Shown here: positions 40,040-51,471 of the stretch, piece after piece
Layout: every line of letters starts with the position of its first letter
How positions within the stretch are numbered: the first letter of the stretch is position 1
NCBI GenBank assembly: GCA_913057945.1
Contig: CAJXOF010000015.1
Span: forward strand, 39,764 to 103,763
DNA length: 64,000 bases
DNA from: an uncultured Hyphomonadaceae bacterium
Lineage (GTDB): Bacteria; Pseudomonadota; Alphaproteobacteria; Caulobacterales; Hyphomonadaceae
Reading direction: 5' to 3'
Made by a program: the position numbers and the translations under genes
The notes under the pieces: generated by a model
Seen by the model: the letters and a program-made list of their open reading frames with translations, nothing else
What the model was told of the DNA's origin: nothing
Database searches by the model: none

Positions 40040-42183
40040 CAGTTGGCTCCTCCAGCGCGCAGCCACAGTATTCCGCCGAATACGAGTGCAGCGCCGATAA
40101 TCACGAAAGCGTAATGGTAAAGGTATCCGGTATGCATCTTAGACAGGCGCCCGGCAGAAGCCTTGGTCACCGCCACAACGCCGTCAGGGCCGATACCGTC
40201 AATGATTTTCTTGTCGGCCTTCCAGAACAGGTTTCCGAGCATGGCGGACCCTTTCACGAACGTGGCCTGATAGATCTCGTCGAAATACCATTTGTTGTAG
40301 AAGAGCGAATGCAGTGGACCGCCGCTGTCCGCGACGCGCTTACCAACACCCCGGTTGAAGTAATAGGTGAACGTCGCAATCAGGAAGCCGGCAATTGTCA
40401 CGACCAGTGGCGCATAAAGTACCCATTCTGGAACATTGTGGCGGTCGTGCAGGACATGGTTCTCGGCGGCTCGATAGATGGCGCCTGCCCAGAAGGTCTC
40501 ATTGTTGCCGTCCACGAAGGCGTCGTAGAAATACACGCCTGCGAAGATCGCGCCGAGGCTGAGCAGTGCCAGAGGCACCAGCATGACAAGGGGGCTCTCA
40601 TGCGGCGTGTGATCATGGGCGTGACCGTGCGCGTCATCCGCAGCGTGCGCATCTTCATGCGCGTGGTCGTCATGATGATCATGCGCTTCCCAGGTCTTCG
40701 GACCGTGGAACGTCATGTAGATGAGGCGCCAGGAATAGAAGCTCGTCAGGAAGGCGGCGATCAGGCCGAACCAGAACGCAACCTGTCCGAACATTACGTC
40801 TGCCTGGCCGCTCGCAAACGTGCTTTCGAGGATCGCATCCTTGGAGAAGAAGCCAGCGAAACCGATCTGAGTGTGCGGAATACCGAGGCCGATAATGGCA
40901 ATCGTCCCGATCATCATGGCCGCATAGGTCAGCGGCATGAATTTGGCGAGCCCGCCCATGCGGCGCATGTCTTGCTCGTGATGCATGCCGTGAATGACGG
41001 AGCCAGCGCCGAGGAACAGGAGCGCTTTGAAAAAGGCGTGCGTGAAGAGGTGGAACATGGCCGCCTCATAGGCGCCGACACCTGCCACGAAGAACATGTA
41101 GCCGAGCTGGGAACAGGTCGAGTAGGCAATCACGCGCTTGATGTCGTTCTGTGCCATGCCGACGGTCGCCGCATACAGCGCCGTCACCGCGCCAACGATG
41201 GTAATCATGCCGGCAGCGTAGAAAGTGTACTCATAGATCGGCGAGAGGAGGCAGACGAGATAGACGCCTGCGGTCACCATCGTCGCCGCGTGGATCAGGG
41301 CAGACACCGGCGTCGGTCCTTCCATCGCGTCCGGCAGCCAGACATGCAGGAAGAATTGTGCCGACTTGCCCATCGCCCCGATGAAGAGCAGTACGCCGAT
41401 CACCTCGAGCGCGTTCAGATTCCAGTGGAGGAACGGGATCACCAGGTCGCGGACCGGTGACGCTTCCGCGAAGCCAACCGGCACAACGGCCACATTGTTA
41501 CGGACGGCGTCCAACACAGGACCGAACTCGACCGAACGGAACACGAAGAACACGGCCATAATGCCCAGCGCAAGGCCGAAATCGCCCACACGATTGGTAA
41601 CGAAGGCCTTGATGGAGGCGTCGTTCGGCGCCTTGTTCTGGTACCAGAACCCGATCAGCAAATAGGACGCCAGCCCCACGCCTTCCCAGCCAAAGAAGAG
41701 CTGGATGAAATTGTCTGCGGTCACCAGCATGAGCATCATGAAGGTAAAGAGCGACAGATAGCTGAAGAAGCGCGCCTTGTGAGGATCCTCGCTCATATAC
41801 CCCCAGGAATAGAGGTGAACGAGGCCGGACACGCCAGTGATCACCGCCATCATGACGATCGACAGCGTGTCGACGCGGATTGCCCAATTGGCCTGGAACT
41901 CTCCAACGCTGATCCAGGGCATCAGCGTGATGATATGCTGCTTGAGATCGACGCCGGTTGTCGCGGCGACAAGGCTCGCATGGTGCTCTTCCGCACCCGC
42001 ATGCCCGCCCAGACCGGCAACATAGGCAAACAGCTGGATCAATGACAGCGCGCCAGCGGACAGGACCACAGCGGTCGTCAGGCTCATGACCAGCTTGTCC
42101 CCGATCTGCTTGTGCAGCAGGCCGGTCAGCGCCACGAGGCCGGGCGCCAGGACGATGTAGAGGATCAGGATATCTGGAAGCAT
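40039..42183 (-). CDS. nuoL: NADH-quinone oxidoreductase subunit L
   Basis: Distal antiporter-like subunit of complex I with the long lateral helix. The 714 residues contain [20 protein letters not shown] with the conserved glutamate, [22 protein letters not shown], and the lateral-helix C-terminus from about residue 600. Unusual is a histidine/aspartate-rich cytoplasm-facing or loop segment at about residues 498-528 with more than a dozen histidines (for example [20 protein letters not shown]). It follows nuoK by 4 nt. Confidence 0.97.
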   Translation of the reverse strand: MLPDILILYIVLAPGLVALTGLLHKQIGDKLVMSLTTAVVLSAGALSLIQLFAYVAGLGGHAGAEEHHASLVAATTGVDLKQHIITLMPWISVGEFQANWAIRVDTLSIVMMAVITGVSGLVHLYSWGYMSEDPHKARFFSYLSLFTFMMLMLVTADNFIQLFFGWEGVGLASYLLIGFWYQNKAPNDASIKAFVTNRVGDFGLALGIMAVFFVFRSVEFGPVLDAVRNNVAVVPVGFAEASPVRDLVIPFLHWNLNALEVIGVLLFIGAMGKSAQFFLHVWLPDAMEGPTPVSALIHAATMVTAGVYLVCLLSPIYEYTFYAAGMITIVGAVTALYAATVGMAQNDIKRVIAYSTCSQLGYMFFVAGVGAYEAAMFHLFTHAFFKALLFLGAGSVIHGMHHEQDMRRMGGLAKFMPLTYAAMMIGTIAIIGLGIPHTQIGFAGFFSKDAILESTFASGQADVMFGQVAFWFGLIAAFLTSFYSWRLIYMTFHGPKTWEAHDHHDDHAHEDAHAADDAHGHAHDHTPHESPLVMLVPLALLSLGAIFAGVYFYDAFVDGNNETFWAGAIYRAAENHVLHDRHNVPEWVLYAPLVVTIAGFLIATFTYYFNRGVGKRVADSGGPLHSLFYNKWYFDEIYQATFVKGSAMLGNLFWKADKKIIDGIGPDGVVAVTKASAGRLSKMHTGYLYHYAFVIIGAALVFGGILWLRAGGAN

Positions 42184-42187
42184 TGTC

Positions 42188-42496
42188 CTACCCCTTCATC
42201 AGATCGACATTCTCAACCGAGATGTCGCCGCGGTTGCGGAAGTAGACAACGAGAATGGCGAGACCCACGGCAGCTTCGGCCGCGGCAACGGTGAGAACCA
42301 GCATCGCGAAGACCTGCCCGGCAATCGTGCCGCTGAACACGGAGAACGCGATCAGATTGAGGTTCACCGAGAGCAAGATCAGCTCGATCGCCATCAGGAT
42401 GACGATGATGTTCTTGCGGTTCACGAAGATGCCCACGACCCCGATTGTAAAGAGGGCCGCCGAGACGGCGAGAAAATGGGAAAGCCCAAGGTCCAT
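42188..42496 (-). CDS. nuoK: NADH-quinone oxidoreductase subunit K
   Basis: Three-helix membrane subunit, 102 residues. It carries the two conserved membrane glutamates, in [19 protein letters not shown] and in [18 protein letters not shown], which take part in the proton path. Length is normal and it lies 3 nt after nuoJ. Confidence 0.97.
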   Translation of the reverse strand: MDLGLSHFLAVSAALFTIGVVGIFVNRKNIIVILMAIELILLSVNLNLIAFSVFSGTIAGQVFAMLVLTVAAAEAAVGLAILVVYFRNRGDISVENVDLMKG

Positions 42497-42499
42497 GTC

Positions 42500-43093
42500 T
42501 TAGATCCCCTGCCCCGGAGTGGGGTCTTTCAATTCGTAGGCATCGCTGCGGCGGCGCGACGTCTGTTTGGCAATGTTCTGGCGCTTGGTTTCAGGGCGAT
42601 GGCGCAGCGTTAGGACGATAGCACCGACCATAGCCACGAGCAGGATCACGCCGGCCATCTGGAACAGCAGCAGGTATTGCGTGTACATCACCTGGCCAAT
42701 CGCTTCGGCATTGGTGTCGGCGCCCGGTGACGCGTCGAAATTGCTGGCCAGATCGGCGGTGCCGATGACAGAGGCCAACACGATTTCGGCGGCAAAGATA
42801 ATTCCCACCAGTACGGCGAACGGCCAGTATCTCAGCGTACCGCGTTTAAGTTCGACGAAGTCGACATCGAGCATCATCACGACGAACAGGAACAGCACCG
42901 CGACAGCACCGACATAGACGACAACCAGAAGCATCGCCAGGAATTCGGCACCAATCAGCACGAGCAGGCCGGCCGACGAGAAGAATGCGAGAATGAGCCA
43001 CAACACCGAATGGACGGGGTTGCGCGCCATGATAACGGCCAGTGCCGAGACGAGCACGACGGCCGCGATCAGATAGAAAGCGAAGACTGCCAC
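42500..43093 (-). CDS. nuoJ: NADH-quinone oxidoreductase subunit J
   Basis: Five-helix membrane subunit, 197 residues. NPVHSVLWLILAFFSSAGLLVLIGAEFLA and the pi-bulge helix VVYVGAVAVLFLFVVMMLD are typical. A polar C-terminal tail of about 35 residues (RPETKRQNIAKQTSRRRS) follows the last helix. The start is GTG 43093. The 61-nt gap to nuoI is among the widest in the operon; it contains a GGGGC/GCCCC hairpin (43118-43122 with 43128-43132), perhaps a stability element. Confidence 0.95.
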   Translation of the reverse strand: MAVFAFYLIAAVVLVSALAVIMARNPVHSVLWLILAFFSSAGLLVLIGAEFLAMLLVVVYVGAVAVLFLFVVMMLDVDFVELKRGTLRYWPFAVLVGIIFAAEIVLASVIGTADLASNFDASPGADTNAEAIGQVMYTQYLLLFQMAGVILLVAMVGAIVLTLRHRPETKRQNIAKQTSRRRSDAYELKDPTPGQGI

Positions 43094-43154
43094 AGCCTAC
43101 AAGGCCCCCTTCTTGGCGGGGCTTGGTGCCCCACGAGTTGATGATCCCAGCGCC

Positions 43155-43640
43155 CTATCGGTAAGGCGCATCGAGTTCCAGATTCTTGGCGATCAGTCGT
43201 TCCCAACGATCTCCGTTCGCGAGCAGGCGATCCTTGTCGTAGAAAAGCTCCTCGCGCGTTTCAGTCGCGAATTCGAAGTTCGGGCCTTCCACGATGGCAT
43301 CTACCGGGCAAGCTTCCTGACAGAAGCCGCAGTAGATACATTTCACCATGTCGATGTCATAGCGTGTGGTGCGGCGCGCACCGTCAGCGCGCGGTTCGGC
43401 CTCGATCGTAATGGCCTGCGCCGGGCAGATCGCCTCGCACAGCTTACACGCGATGCAGCGCTCTTCGCCGCTCGGATAGCGACGCAGTGCATGCTCCCCG
43501 CGAAAACGCGGAGACAGGGGGTTCTTTTCAAAAGGATAGTTTACAGTCGCCTTGCGCGTGAACACTTGCTTCGTGGCAACAACCAGCGCGCCGAGAAAAT
43601 CGGTGAGGAGCGCGCCGCGGATGGTTTGAGCCAGACTCAT
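43155..43640 (-). CDS. nuoI: NADH-quinone oxidoreductase subunit I
   Basis: Carries the N6a and N6b iron-sulfur clusters that pass electrons toward N2. The 161-residue protein has two full 4Fe-4S motifs, [16 protein letters not shown] and [16 protein letters not shown], plus the [18 protein letters not shown] lead-in. Its ATG overlaps the nuoH stop by four bases. Confidence 0.97.
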   Translation of the reverse strand: MSLAQTIRGALLTDFLGALVVATKQVFTRKATVNYPFEKNPLSPRFRGEHALRRYPSGEERCIACKLCEAICPAQAITIEAEPRADGARRTTRYDIDMVKCIYCGFCQEACPVDAIVEGPNFEFATETREELFYDKDRLLANGDRWERLIAKNLELDAPYR

Positions 43641-44728
43641 GACTGAACTCCCAGATAGGCGACATAGCCAGACACGATCAGGACTGCGACAAGCGAGGTC
43701 GGCAGGAAGATCTTCCAGCCCAGACGCATCAGTTGGTCATAGCGGTAACGAGGAACGATGGCCTTCACCATGGCAAACATGATGAAGAGAAACAGGATCT
43801 TGAACATGAACCAGAACAGGCCAGCGAACGCATTCACGAAAGGATGGTCGCGAACGAATTCCTCGCCCAGCGCGAACGGACCATGCCAGCCGCCCAGGAA
43901 CAGGATCGTCATCAGCGCACACATCAGGACGATGTTGAGGTACTCACCTAGCATGAACAGCAGGTAGGGCGTCGAACCGTATTCGACTTGATAGCCAGCC
44001 ACGAGTTCGGATTCCGCTTCCGGAAGATCGAACGGAGGACGATTGGTCTCGGCAAGCGCCGACACGAAGAAGATGATGAACATCGGGAACATGACGATGA
44101 TCAACGGGAAATGCTGGAAGCTGAAGGCATGCCAGGTCCAGATGCCGCCTTCCTGCGCGTTCACGATGTCGGTCAGGTTCATTGAGCCGACCAGCAGGAT
44201 CACCGTGACGATCACGAAGCCGATGGAAACCTCATAGGAGACCATCTGGGCCGCAGACCGCAGCGCGCCGAGGAACGGGTATTTCGAGTTCGATGCCCAG
44301 CCGCCCATGATGATGCCATAGACACCGAGGGAGCTGATCGCGAAGAGATAGAGTACGCCGACATTCAGGTTCGAGATCACCCAGCTGGTGCCGCTTGCGG
44401 TGCCCGGCGCCACCGGAATGGCCGCCCAGGCCGCAAAGGCCAGCGTACACGTCAGGATCGGAGCGATCAGAAAGACCGTCTTGTTGGCACCAGCCGGAAT
44501 CACGATTTCCTTCAGCAGGAATTTTCCGAAATCGGCAAAGGACTGCATCAGGCCGAAGGGACCAACCACGTTCGGGCCCTTGCGCATCATCACAGCCGCC
44601 CAGACCTTGCGGTCCAACAACAGCAGGAATGCGATCGACAACAACAGGACCAGCGTGAACAGAGCGATCTGTCCGAGGACCAGCAATGGCCCCCAAAATT
44701 GCCCGAGAGACTCGACATAATTGCTCAT
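43637..44728 (-). CDS. nuoH: NADH-quinone oxidoreductase subunit H
   Basis: Eight- to nine-helix subunit forming the quinone-access chamber. The 363 residues include [20 protein letters not shown], the conserved [21 protein letters not shown] cytoplasmic loop and [16 protein letters not shown]. It starts 10 nt after nuoG and overlaps nuoI by four bases. Confidence 0.97.
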   Translation of the reverse strand: MSNYVESLGQFWGPLLVLGQIALFTLVLLLSIAFLLLLDRKVWAAVMMRKGPNVVGPFGLMQSFADFGKFLLKEIVIPAGANKTVFLIAPILTCTLAFAAWAAIPVAPGTASGTSWVISNLNVGVLYLFAISSLGVYGIIMGGWASNSKYPFLGALRSAAQMVSYEVSIGFVIVTVILLVGSMNLTDIVNAQEGGIWTWHAFSFQHFPLIIVMFPMFIIFFVSALAETNRPPFDLPEAESELVAGYQVEYGSTPYLLFMLGEYLNIVLMCALMTILFLGGWHGPFALGEEFVRDHPFVNAFAGLFWFMFKILFLFIMFAMVKAIVPRYRYDQLMRLGWKIFLPTSLVAVLIVSGYVAYLGVQS

Positions 44729-44738
44729 GGCGCCCGCC

Positions 44739-46841
44739 CTACTCCGCTGCCACCGGAGTGTCCAGCGCTGAGGCCAGCGCGGAACATTCGGCCATCGTCT
44801 TGGACGCCCGTGCGATCGGGTTCGTCATGTAGAAATCGTCAAACACCGGACGGAATGTCGCGGTAGTAAGGCCTGTGGAGGCGCCGGTCATGGGAGCTTT
44901 GAGAGCCTCAACGCCCATCGCGCCCGGCGCAAAACCCAGGCCGGAGAATACGGTGGCTTCGCCTTCAGGACCGCGCAGGTCTGCACGCAGAGCATCTGCC
45001 GTGTCGTAAGGCAGCTTCTTGCCCATCACATCCGACAGGGCCCGGAAGATGGCCCAGCCTTCGCGGGCCTCGCCCTTTGGCTGCACGGCTCGGCTCGCCA
45101 TCTGGACTCGCCCTTCCGTGTTGACGTACGTCGCCGACATTTCGGTATAGGCAGCACTCGGCAAGATGATGTCCGCACGCGATGCGCCCGCGTCTCCGTG
45201 CGAGCCGACATAGATGACTTTCGCGGCGCCAATGCCGGAGAGATCCACCTCGTCTGCCCCCAGCAGAACGACCGTTTCCATCTGGCCTGACAGGATGTCT
45301 GCCGTGGCAGCGCCCTGCTCGCCGGGTACGAAACCAACGTCCAGCGCGCCGACCCGGCCCGCCGCACTGTGCAGGACACCAAAGCCGGCCCAACCATCCG
45401 TGACGGCTCCGATCTCGTTCGCGAGGTCCAGGGCGTTTGCGAGCACGGCCGCGCCGTCTTCTCCGCAAAGAGCGCCTTCGCCGACAACGATCATCGGACG
45501 CTTTGCATCGGACAGAATTTTGCCGAAGTCGGAATTCCGGATATCGGCCAGCGCCGAAGCGCCTTCGCCGAGCCACGCATGATCATAAGTAAGGTCTGCA
45601 GCTTCACCGATACGGCCAACCTTGAGGTCAGCCCAGAGCCAGGCCTTCCGGATCCGGGCGTTCCAGACAGCCGCTTCCATGCGTGGATTGGTGCCGATCA
45701 GCAGAAGCGCATCAGCATCTTCCACACCGGCCAGCGTCCCATTAAGGATATAGCGCTCACGCACGCCATCGGTGCCATATTGCGCACCAGCCGGGCGACA
45801 ATCGGTGTTCTGCACGCCGAGGCTGCGGAACAGATCCAGCGCGGCCTTGGCCTGCTCAACCTCAATCAGGTCTCCGGCCACGACACCGATTTTCTCAGCG
45901 GGCGCAGACAGCGCATCCTTCACGGACGCAAAGGCTTCGCCCCAAGTCGCCGGGCGGAGTTTGCCATTCTCGCGGATGTACGGCTTGTCGAGGCGCTGGC
46001 GGGCAAGGCCATCCCAGATGAAACGGGATTTGTCCGACAGCCACTCTTCATTGATGCCTTCACTGACTTCCGGAAGGATGCGCATCACGCCATCACCCTT
46101 GGCATCGACGCGGATGGCGGCGCCCATGGCGTCCATCACATCAATGGAGGATGTCTTGCGCAGCTCCCACGGGCGCGCATTGAAGGCGTAAGGCTTCGAC
46201 GTCAGCGCACCGACCGGGCACAGATCGATCACATTGCCGGAAAGCTCCGAGGTCAGGCTCTTTTCGAGGTACGTCGTGATCTCGGCGTTTTCACCCCGGG
46301 AGATCATGCCCAATTCTTCCACACCGGCCACTTCAGCGGCGAAGCGCACACAGCGGGTGCACTGGATGCAACGATTCATGATCGTCTTCACCAGCGGGCC
46401 CATATACTTGTCTTCGACCGCACGCTTGTTCTCGTCAAAGCGGCTGCCGGCGCGGCCATAGGCCATCGCCTGATCCTGCAGGTCACACTCGCCGCCCTGG
46501 TCGCAGATCGGGCAATCCAGCGGGTGGTTGATGAGCAGGAATTCCATCACACCATTGCGGGCTTTCTCCACATAGGCGCCCTTGGTCCGGACATTTGGAG
46601 CAGAGCCATCGCGGTTCGGACGCATGTCGCCGACTGTCTGCGCGCAAGACGCAATTGGTTTCGGCGCACCTTCCCACTCGACGAGGCACATGCGGCAATT
46701 GCCGGCGACGGACAGGCGCTCATGATAGCAGAAGCGCGGGATCTCGGCGCCCGCCTCTTCGCACGCCTGCATCAGCGTGTAGTGGCGCGGCACTTCGATG
46801 TCCTGGCCATCGACGTTCAGTTTGAAAAGATCGTCGGACAT
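44739..46841 (-). CDS. nuoG: NADH-quinone oxidoreductase subunit G
   Basis: Largest peripheral-arm subunit, 700 residues. The N-terminal 2Fe-2S ferredoxin domain has [18 protein letters not shown]; the His-coordinated 4Fe-4S segment has [17 protein letters not shown]; a further 4Fe-4S site is [17 protein letters not shown]. The molybdopterin-oxidoreductase-like domain follows from about residue 215 and has lost cofactor binding in this family. It starts 5 nt after nuoF. Confidence 0.97.
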   Translation of the reverse strand: MSDDLFKLNVDGQDIEVPRHYTLMQACEEAGAEIPRFCYHERLSVAGNCRMCLVEWEGAPKPIASCAQTVGDMRPNRDGSAPNVRTKGAYVEKARNGVMEFLLINHPLDCPICDQGGECDLQDQAMAYGRAGSRFDENKRAVEDKYMGPLVKTIMNRCIQCTRCVRFAAEVAGVEELGMISRGENAEITTYLEKSLTSELSGNVIDLCPVGALTSKPYAFNARPWELRKTSSIDVMDAMGAAIRVDAKGDGVMRILPEVSEGINEEWLSDKSRFIWDGLARQRLDKPYIRENGKLRPATWGEAFASVKDALSAPAEKIGVVAGDLIEVEQAKAALDLFRSLGVQNTDCRPAGAQYGTDGVRERYILNGTLAGVEDADALLLIGTNPRMEAAVWNARIRKAWLWADLKVGRIGEAADLTYDHAWLGEGASALADIRNSDFGKILSDAKRPMIVVGEGALCGEDGAAVLANALDLANEIGAVTDGWAGFGVLHSAAGRVGALDVGFVPGEQGAATADILSGQMETVVLLGADEVDLSGIGAAKVIYVGSHGDAGASRADIILPSAAYTEMSATYVNTEGRVQMASRAVQPKGEAREGWAIFRALSDVMGKKLPYDTADALRADLRGPEGEATVFSGLGFAPGAMGVEALKAPMTGASTGLTTATFRPVFDDFYMTNPIARASKTMAECSALASALDTPVAAE

Positions 46842-46846
46842 ACTCT

Positions 46847-48151
46847 CTACTCCGCTGCCACGACTGCGCCCTGCACCATGGCGCGCGGCAGCCTGTACTG
46901 GTTGATGCGATCTTCGATCTCATGACGGAAATGACGGATCAGGCCCTGGATCGGCCACGCGGCCGCATCGCCAAGCGCGCAGATCGTGTGGCCTTCGACC
47001 TGCTTGGTGACATCCAGCAGCGTCTCGATTTCATCGTGCTCGGCCTCGCCCGTGACCATGCGTTCCATGACGCGCCACATCCAGCCCGTACCTTCACGGC
47101 ATGGCGTACACTGGCCACAGCTTTCATGCTTGTAGAAGTAAGCGAGCCGGGCAATCGCCTTGATCAGGTCGGTCTCCTTGTCCATTACGATGACGGCCGC
47201 CGTACCAAGCCCTGACTTCAGGTCCCGCAGCGTGTCGAAATCCATGTGGGCGTCCATGATCTGTTCGGCCGGCACCATCGGCACCGAAGACCCGCCCGGT
47301 ATGACCGCTTTGAGATTGTCCCAGCCACCCCGAATGCCACCGCAATGCGTATCGATCAGGTCACGGAAGGTGATCGACATCTCTTCTTCGACATTGCATG
47401 GCTTGTTGACGTGCCCTGAGATGCAGAACAGCTTCGTGCCCGCATTGTTCGGACGCCCAAAGCCAGCGAACCATTCGGCGCCGCGACGCAGGATGGTCGG
47501 CGCGACCGCGATGGACTCGACATTGTTCACCGTCGTCGGGCAGCCATACAGGCCCGCATTGGCCGGGAATGGCGGCTTCAGGCGCGGTTGGCCCTTCTTG
47601 CCTTCCAGACTCTCCAGCAGGGCCGTTTCTTCACCGCAGATATAGGCGCCGGCGCCGTGATGGACGTAGAGATCGAAATCCCAGCCATTCACATTGTCCT
47701 TGCCGATCAGCTTGGCTTCGTAGGCTTCCTTGACGGCCTTCTCGAGCGCGTGGCGTTCATTGATGTATTCGCCGCGCAGGTAGACGTAGCATTTGTGGGC
47801 GCGCATCGCGCGGCTTGCCACCATGCAGCCTTCAATCAGCAGGTGCGGATCATGGCGCATGATCTCGCGGTCCTTGCAGGTGCCGGGCTCGGATTCATCA
47901 GCATTGACCACGAGATAGTGCGGTCGATCTCGCACTTCCTTCGGCATGAAAGTCCATTTCAGGCCCGTCGGGAAGCCAGCGCCCCCCCGGCCGCGCAAGC
48001 CAGATGCCTTGATCTGGTCACAGATCCAGTCCGGCCCCTGATCCAGCATCTCCTTGGTAAGATGCCATGCGCCGCGCTTCTTCGCCGCTTCGAGGTCGGG
48101 CGAATGCAAACCATAGAGGTTTGTGAAGATGCGATCCTTGTCCTGCAACAT
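46847..48151 (-). CDS. nuoF: NADH-quinone oxidoreductase subunit F
   Basis: NADH- and FMN-binding subunit. The 434-residue protein has [15 protein letters not shown] (FMN/NADH loop), [35 protein letters not shown], and the N3 4Fe-4S motif [15 protein letters not shown] with a later cysteine in TICALGDAA. It begins 3 nt after nuoE. Confidence 0.97.
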   Translation of the reverse strand: MLQDKDRIFTNLYGLHSPDLEAAKKRGAWHLTKEMLDQGPDWICDQIKASGLRGRGGAGFPTGLKWTFMPKEVRDRPHYLVVNADESEPGTCKDREIMRHDPHLLIEGCMVASRAMRAHKCYVYLRGEYINERHALEKAVKEAYEAKLIGKDNVNGWDFDLYVHHGAGAYICGEETALLESLEGKKGQPRLKPPFPANAGLYGCPTTVNNVESIAVAPTILRRGAEWFAGFGRPNNAGTKLFCISGHVNKPCNVEEEMSITFRDLIDTHCGGIRGGWDNLKAVIPGGSSVPMVPAEQIMDAHMDFDTLRDLKSGLGTAAVIVMDKETDLIKAIARLAYFYKHESCGQCTPCREGTGWMWRVMERMVTGEAEHDEIETLLDVTKQVEGHTICALGDAAAWPIQGLIRHFRHEIEDRINQYRLPRAMVQGAVVAAE

Positions 48152-48154
48152 GGC

Positions 48155-48982
48155 CTAGTCCTCATCATCCGTGCTGGAGGCGCTCTGCCCCGAATCTTTC
48201 TCAGCCGACTCGGTCTTGGAAATCAGAGTCGTCTTGCCGGTGTTTTCCTTTTGCGGAACTTCGCGCTGCGTATTGGTCGGCGCCGATTCGTCCGGCTTGC
48301 CTGCTGCGGTTGGTTCCGGCTCCGGCTCGGCTGATGGCAGGTTCGGCAAACCGCCCAACTTGTTCCGCGTACCATCGAACAATTCAGGATCGGTCAGGAT
48401 GGCCGTGCCACCCTCCGGCGCACTGTTGATCCGGTCGACCTGCGGACCAGGATGAGCCTCGACGCCATTCTTCAGCTTGTTCAGAATGGTGGAGAAAGAG
48501 TCTGGCGTCAGGTCTTCAAAATAATCGTCATTCACCTGCACCATCGGCGCATTCACGCACGCGCCGAGGCACTCGACTTCTTCCCAGGACAGGCGGCCAT
48601 CATCCGTGACAAACATCTGTTTGCCGATCTCGGTCTGGCAGACATCCTTGAGCTTCTCGGCGCCGCGCAGCTGGCACGGCGTCGTGCCGCACAGCTGGAT
48701 GTGGTATTTCCCGACCGGCTGCAGGCGAAACATCGTATAGAACGTCGCAACTTCGTAAACGCGGATGTACGGCATTTCCAGCCGGTCTGCGACTTCACGC
48801 ATGGCAGGCTCAGACAGCCAGCCCTGATTATCCTTCTGTGCCAGCCACAGCATCGGGATCACTGCAGACCGCTGCTTGTCCGCAGGGTACTTGCCGCGCC
48901 AGAACGCAATCTTCTCTTCGGTCTCGGGCTTGAACGCGAATGTGTCGCCTCCAGCCTCCATGTCAAAACGGCGTAGTGCCAC
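48155..48982 (-). CDS. nuoE: NADH-quinone oxidoreductase subunit E with long C-terminal tail
   Basis: Thioredoxin-like subunit holding the N1a 2Fe-2S cluster. The four cysteines are in LCGTTPCQLRG and VECLGACVNAP. The 275 residues exceed E. coli NuoE (about 166) by roughly 110. The extra part, from about residue 190, is rich in proline, glutamate, serine and threonine and is probably disordered. The start is GTG 48982 with GAAGGGG upstream; an ATG at 48961 is an alternative. The GTG shares a base with the stop of a 27-codon frame between nuoD and nuoE. Confidence 0.95.
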   Translation of the reverse strand: MALRRFDMEAGGDTFAFKPETEEKIAFWRGKYPADKQRSAVIPMLWLAQKDNQGWLSEPAMREVADRLEMPYIRVYEVATFYTMFRLQPVGKYHIQLCGTTPCQLRGAEKLKDVCQTEIGKQMFVTDDGRLSWEEVECLGACVNAPMVQVNDDYFEDLTPDSFSTILNKLKNGVEAHPGPQVDRINSAPEGGTAILTDPELFDGTRNKLGGLPNLPSAEPEPEPTAAGKPDESAPTNTQREVPQKENTGKTTLISKTESAEKDSGQSASSTDDED

Positions 48983-49065
48983 TACTCGCCCCTTCTCGAA
49001 AAACAGCGACGGGCTTCATCCTTGCAAGGATGTTCGTCAAAAAAGCGTATCTGCGCATTGCTCAT
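48982..49065 (-). CDS. Candidate 27-residue small protein between nuoD and nuoE
   Basis: An ATG at 49065 overlaps the nuoD stop by four bases (ATGA). The frame runs 27 codons to a TAG that shares one base with the nuoE GTG, so it fills the nuoD-nuoE gap exactly. GGGGAA lies about 9 nt upstream. The peptide is polar and arginine-rich, with IRFFDEHPC near the start and two cysteines at positions 14 and 21. I do not recognise it. The coupling geometry matches the other junctions in the operon and favours translation, but a spacer remains possible. Confidence 0.45.
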   Translation of the reverse strand: MSNAQIRFFDEHPCKDEARRCFSRRGE

Positions 49066-50267
49066 CGGTCGATTTCCCCGAACACGATATCGAGCGAGCC
49101 CAGGATGGCGGAAACGTCCGCCAGCATGTGCCCCTTGCTGAGGTGGTCCATCGCCTGCAGGTGCGGATAGCCCGGCGCGCGGATCTTGGCGCGATATGGA
49201 CGGTTCGTCCCGTCGGAGACGAGGTACACACCGAATTCACCTTTCGGCGCCTCTATGGCGACATAGGTCTCGCCCTCAGGGACGTGAAAGCCCTCTGTGT
49301 ACAGCTTGAAGTGATGGATCAGCGCTTCCATCGAGTTCTTCATTTCGGCGCGGCGCGGCGGTGCCAGCTTAGAGCCTGGTACGAGAACGGGCCCAGGCCC
49401 CTCTTTCGACATCAGGTCGATGCATTGCTGCATGATTTTCACCGACTCGCGCATCTCTTCCATGCGACACACATAGCGGTCGTAATTGTCGCCGTTCCGG
49501 CCAACGGGAATTTTGAAGTCGAGTTCGGAATAGCACTCATAGGGCTGCGAGCGACGCAGGTCCCAGGCGAAACCCGATCCCCGCACCATCACACCCGAGA
49601 AACCCCACTCCATGATGGTCTTCTCATCCACAAGACCGATATCGACATTGCGCTGTTTGAAAATACGGTTTTCGGTAATCAAGCTCTCGATCTGGTCGAG
49701 CTTGCCGGGGAACTGGTCACACCATTCCGCAATGTCATCGATCAGGTTCTGCGGCAGGTCCTGATGGACACCACCAGGACGGAAGTACGCCGCATGCATG
49801 CGACTGCCGGAGGCGCGTTCATAGAATACACAAAGCTTCTCGCGCTCTTCAAAGCCCCAGGTGATTGGCGTCAGCGCACCGACGTCCAGAATCTGTGTCG
49901 TCACGTTGAGCAAGTGCGACATGATCCGGCCAAGCTCTGAATAAAGCACACGGATCAGGCTCGCCCGTCGCGGCACGTCCACGGCCAGCAATTTCTCGAC
50001 AGCCAAGCACCAAGCATGCTCCTGATTCATTGGCGAGCAATAATCCAGCCGGTCGAAATACGGCATGCCCTGCAGGAACGTCTTGTATTCCAGCAGCTTC
50101 TCGGTGCCGCGATGCAACAGACCGATATGGCTGTCCACACGGGTCACGATCTCGCCGTCGAGATCAAGGATCATGCGTAGCACGCCGTGGGCGGCCGGGT
50201 GTTGCGGGCCGAAGTTCAATGTGAACTTGCGGTCTTCCATTTCAGAGATGTGCGCGGTGTCAGCCAT
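49062..50267 (-). CDS. nuoD: NADH-quinone oxidoreductase subunit D
   Basis: 49-kDa-type subunit that lines the quinone site with NuoB. The 401 residues show [22 protein letters not shown] with the conserved histidines, [30 protein letters not shown], and the C-terminal [18 protein letters not shown]. It is separate from NuoC, unlike the E. coli fusion. Its ATG shares a base with the nuoC stop (TAATG). Confidence 0.98.
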   Translation of the reverse strand: MADTAHISEMEDRKFTLNFGPQHPAAHGVLRMILDLDGEIVTRVDSHIGLLHRGTEKLLEYKTFLQGMPYFDRLDYCSPMNQEHAWCLAVEKLLAVDVPRRASLIRVLYSELGRIMSHLLNVTTQILDVGALTPITWGFEEREKLCVFYERASGSRMHAAYFRPGGVHQDLPQNLIDDIAEWCDQFPGKLDQIESLITENRIFKQRNVDIGLVDEKTIMEWGFSGVMVRGSGFAWDLRRSQPYECYSELDFKIPVGRNGDNYDRYVCRMEEMRESVKIMQQCIDLMSKEGPGPVLVPGSKLAPPRRAEMKNSMEALIHHFKLYTEGFHVPEGETYVAIEAPKGEFGVYLVSDGTNRPYRAKIRAPGYPHLQAMDHLSKGHMLADVSAILGSLDIVFGEIDR

Positions 50268-50893
50268 TATTCAGAAGGCTCCTCGGCTTTCTCGTCCCCG
50301 GGAATGTGGCTTGTCATGCCCTCCCACGGTGAGAGGAAATCGAAATTGCGATATTCCTGCGGCAGTTCGACCGGCTCGTAGACCACGCGCTTTTCAAGGT
50401 CGTCATAGCGCACCTCATAGTGCCCGGTCAGCGGGAAGTCCTTGCGCAGCGGATATCCTTCAAAGCCATAGTCGGTGAGAATACGCCGAAGATCCGGATG
50501 ATCGGAGAACTGGATACCGTACATGTCGAAGGCTTCACGCTCGAACCAGTTCGCGGCCGGCCACAAGCCGACCACGCTTGGCACCGGCGTATCTTCATCG
50601 GTGCTTATGCGAACGCGGACACGGTGGTTCATGCGCATCGACAGGAGGTGATAGACAACTTCGAACCGCTCTGTGCGCTCGGGATAATCCACACCGCATA
50701 CATCAATGAACGTCTCGAAATTGCACTGCTGGTCGTCCCGCAGGAAGCGGAGCAGGCTCACGATATGATCACGCTCGGCCAGCACGGTCAGCTCGCCGAG
50801 GATCACATCCGCAGACTTGACCGCGTCCGGTTGGCGCGTGGCGATATGGGCGCCCAGTTCGCGGAGGGCTTCGATAGCTTCTGTGGTCATCAT
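50267..50893 (-). CDS. nuoC: NADH-quinone oxidoreductase subunit C
   Basis: 30-kDa-type peripheral subunit, 208 residues. The signature [21 protein letters not shown] is followed by [23 protein letters not shown] and [21 protein letters not shown] glutamate-rich tail ends the protein. It starts 8 nt after nuoB. Confidence 0.97.
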   Translation of the reverse strand: MMTTEAIEALRELGAHIATRQPDAVKSADVILGELTVLAERDHIVSLLRFLRDDQQCNFETFIDVCGVDYPERTERFEVVYHLLSMRMNHRVRVRISTDEDTPVPSVVGLWPAANWFEREAFDMYGIQFSDHPDLRRILTDYGFEGYPLRKDFPLTGHYEVRYDDLEKRVVYEPVELPQEYRNFDFLSPWEGMTSHIPGDEKAEEPSE

Positions 50894-50901
50894 GTCAGCC
50901 C

Positions 50902-51471
50902 CTACCGTTCCAGCGAGCCTTCGCGGCGAATCTTCTTCTGCAGCTGCAGAAAGCCATACACCAGCGCTTCAGCCGTTGGAGGGCATCCCGGAACATAGAT
51001 ATCTACGGGCACGATCCGGTCACACCCGCGCACAACGCTGTAGCTGTAATGGTAATAGCCGCCGCCATTGGCGCAGCTGCCCATGGAGATCACGTAGCGC
51101 GGCTCCGGCATCTGGTCGTAAACCTTGCGAAGCGCTGGCGCCATCTTGTTGGTCAGCGTGCCGGCGACGATCATCACGTCGGATTGGCGGGGGGAGCCGC
51201 GTGGCGCCATGCCGAAGCGCTCAAGGTCGTAACGCGGGTTGCCGGCGTGCATCATCTCGACCGCGCAACAGGCGAGGCCGAACGTCATCCACATCAGCGA
51301 GCCGGTTCGCGCCCAGGCGATCAGATCGTCCGCAGCGGCGGTGAAATAGCCCTTGTCGGCCAACTGGTCGGACAGGCCGGTATAGAACGGATCATCATTG
51401 CCCGGCTGGAAGCCGCCTTCGACTCCGGTCCGCGCGCCGCCAAGAGCATATGTCTTGTAATCGTCAGCCAT
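50902..51471 (-). CDS. nuoB: NADH-quinone oxidoreductase subunit B
   Basis: Binds the terminal cluster N2, which reduces quinone. From ATG 51471 the protein has 189 residues. The N2 cysteines are the tandem pair in [11 protein letters not shown], one in [20 protein letters not shown] and one in [12 protein letters not shown]. The start shares a base with the nuoA stop (TAATG). Ten upstream in-frame codons to 51501 lie inside nuoA and are not needed. Confidence 0.97.
   Translation of the reverse strand: MADDYKTYALGGARTGVEGGFQPGNDDPFYTGLSDQLADKGYFTAAADDLIAWARTGSLMWMTFGLACCAVEMMHAGNPRYDLERFGMAPRGSPRQSDVMIVAGTLTNKMAPALRKVYDQMPEPRYVISMGSCANGGGYYHYSYSVVRGCDRIVPVDIYVPGCPPTAEALVYGFLQLQKKIRREGSLER

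Noticed and set aside
39997..41460. 487-codon open frame antisense to nuoL
   Set aside because: It is fully antisense to a conserved gene and its histidine/arginine-rich translation reflects reverse-complemented membrane codons.
45369..46925. 518-codon open frame antisense to nuoG
   Set aside because: It is a shadow of nuoG with no domain and no suitable start context.
48970..49052. Second small frame in the nuoD-nuoE gap (about 31 codons in another phase)
   Set aside because: It overlaps the nuoE start and has no coupled junction or Shine-Dalgarno, unlike the 27-codon frame.
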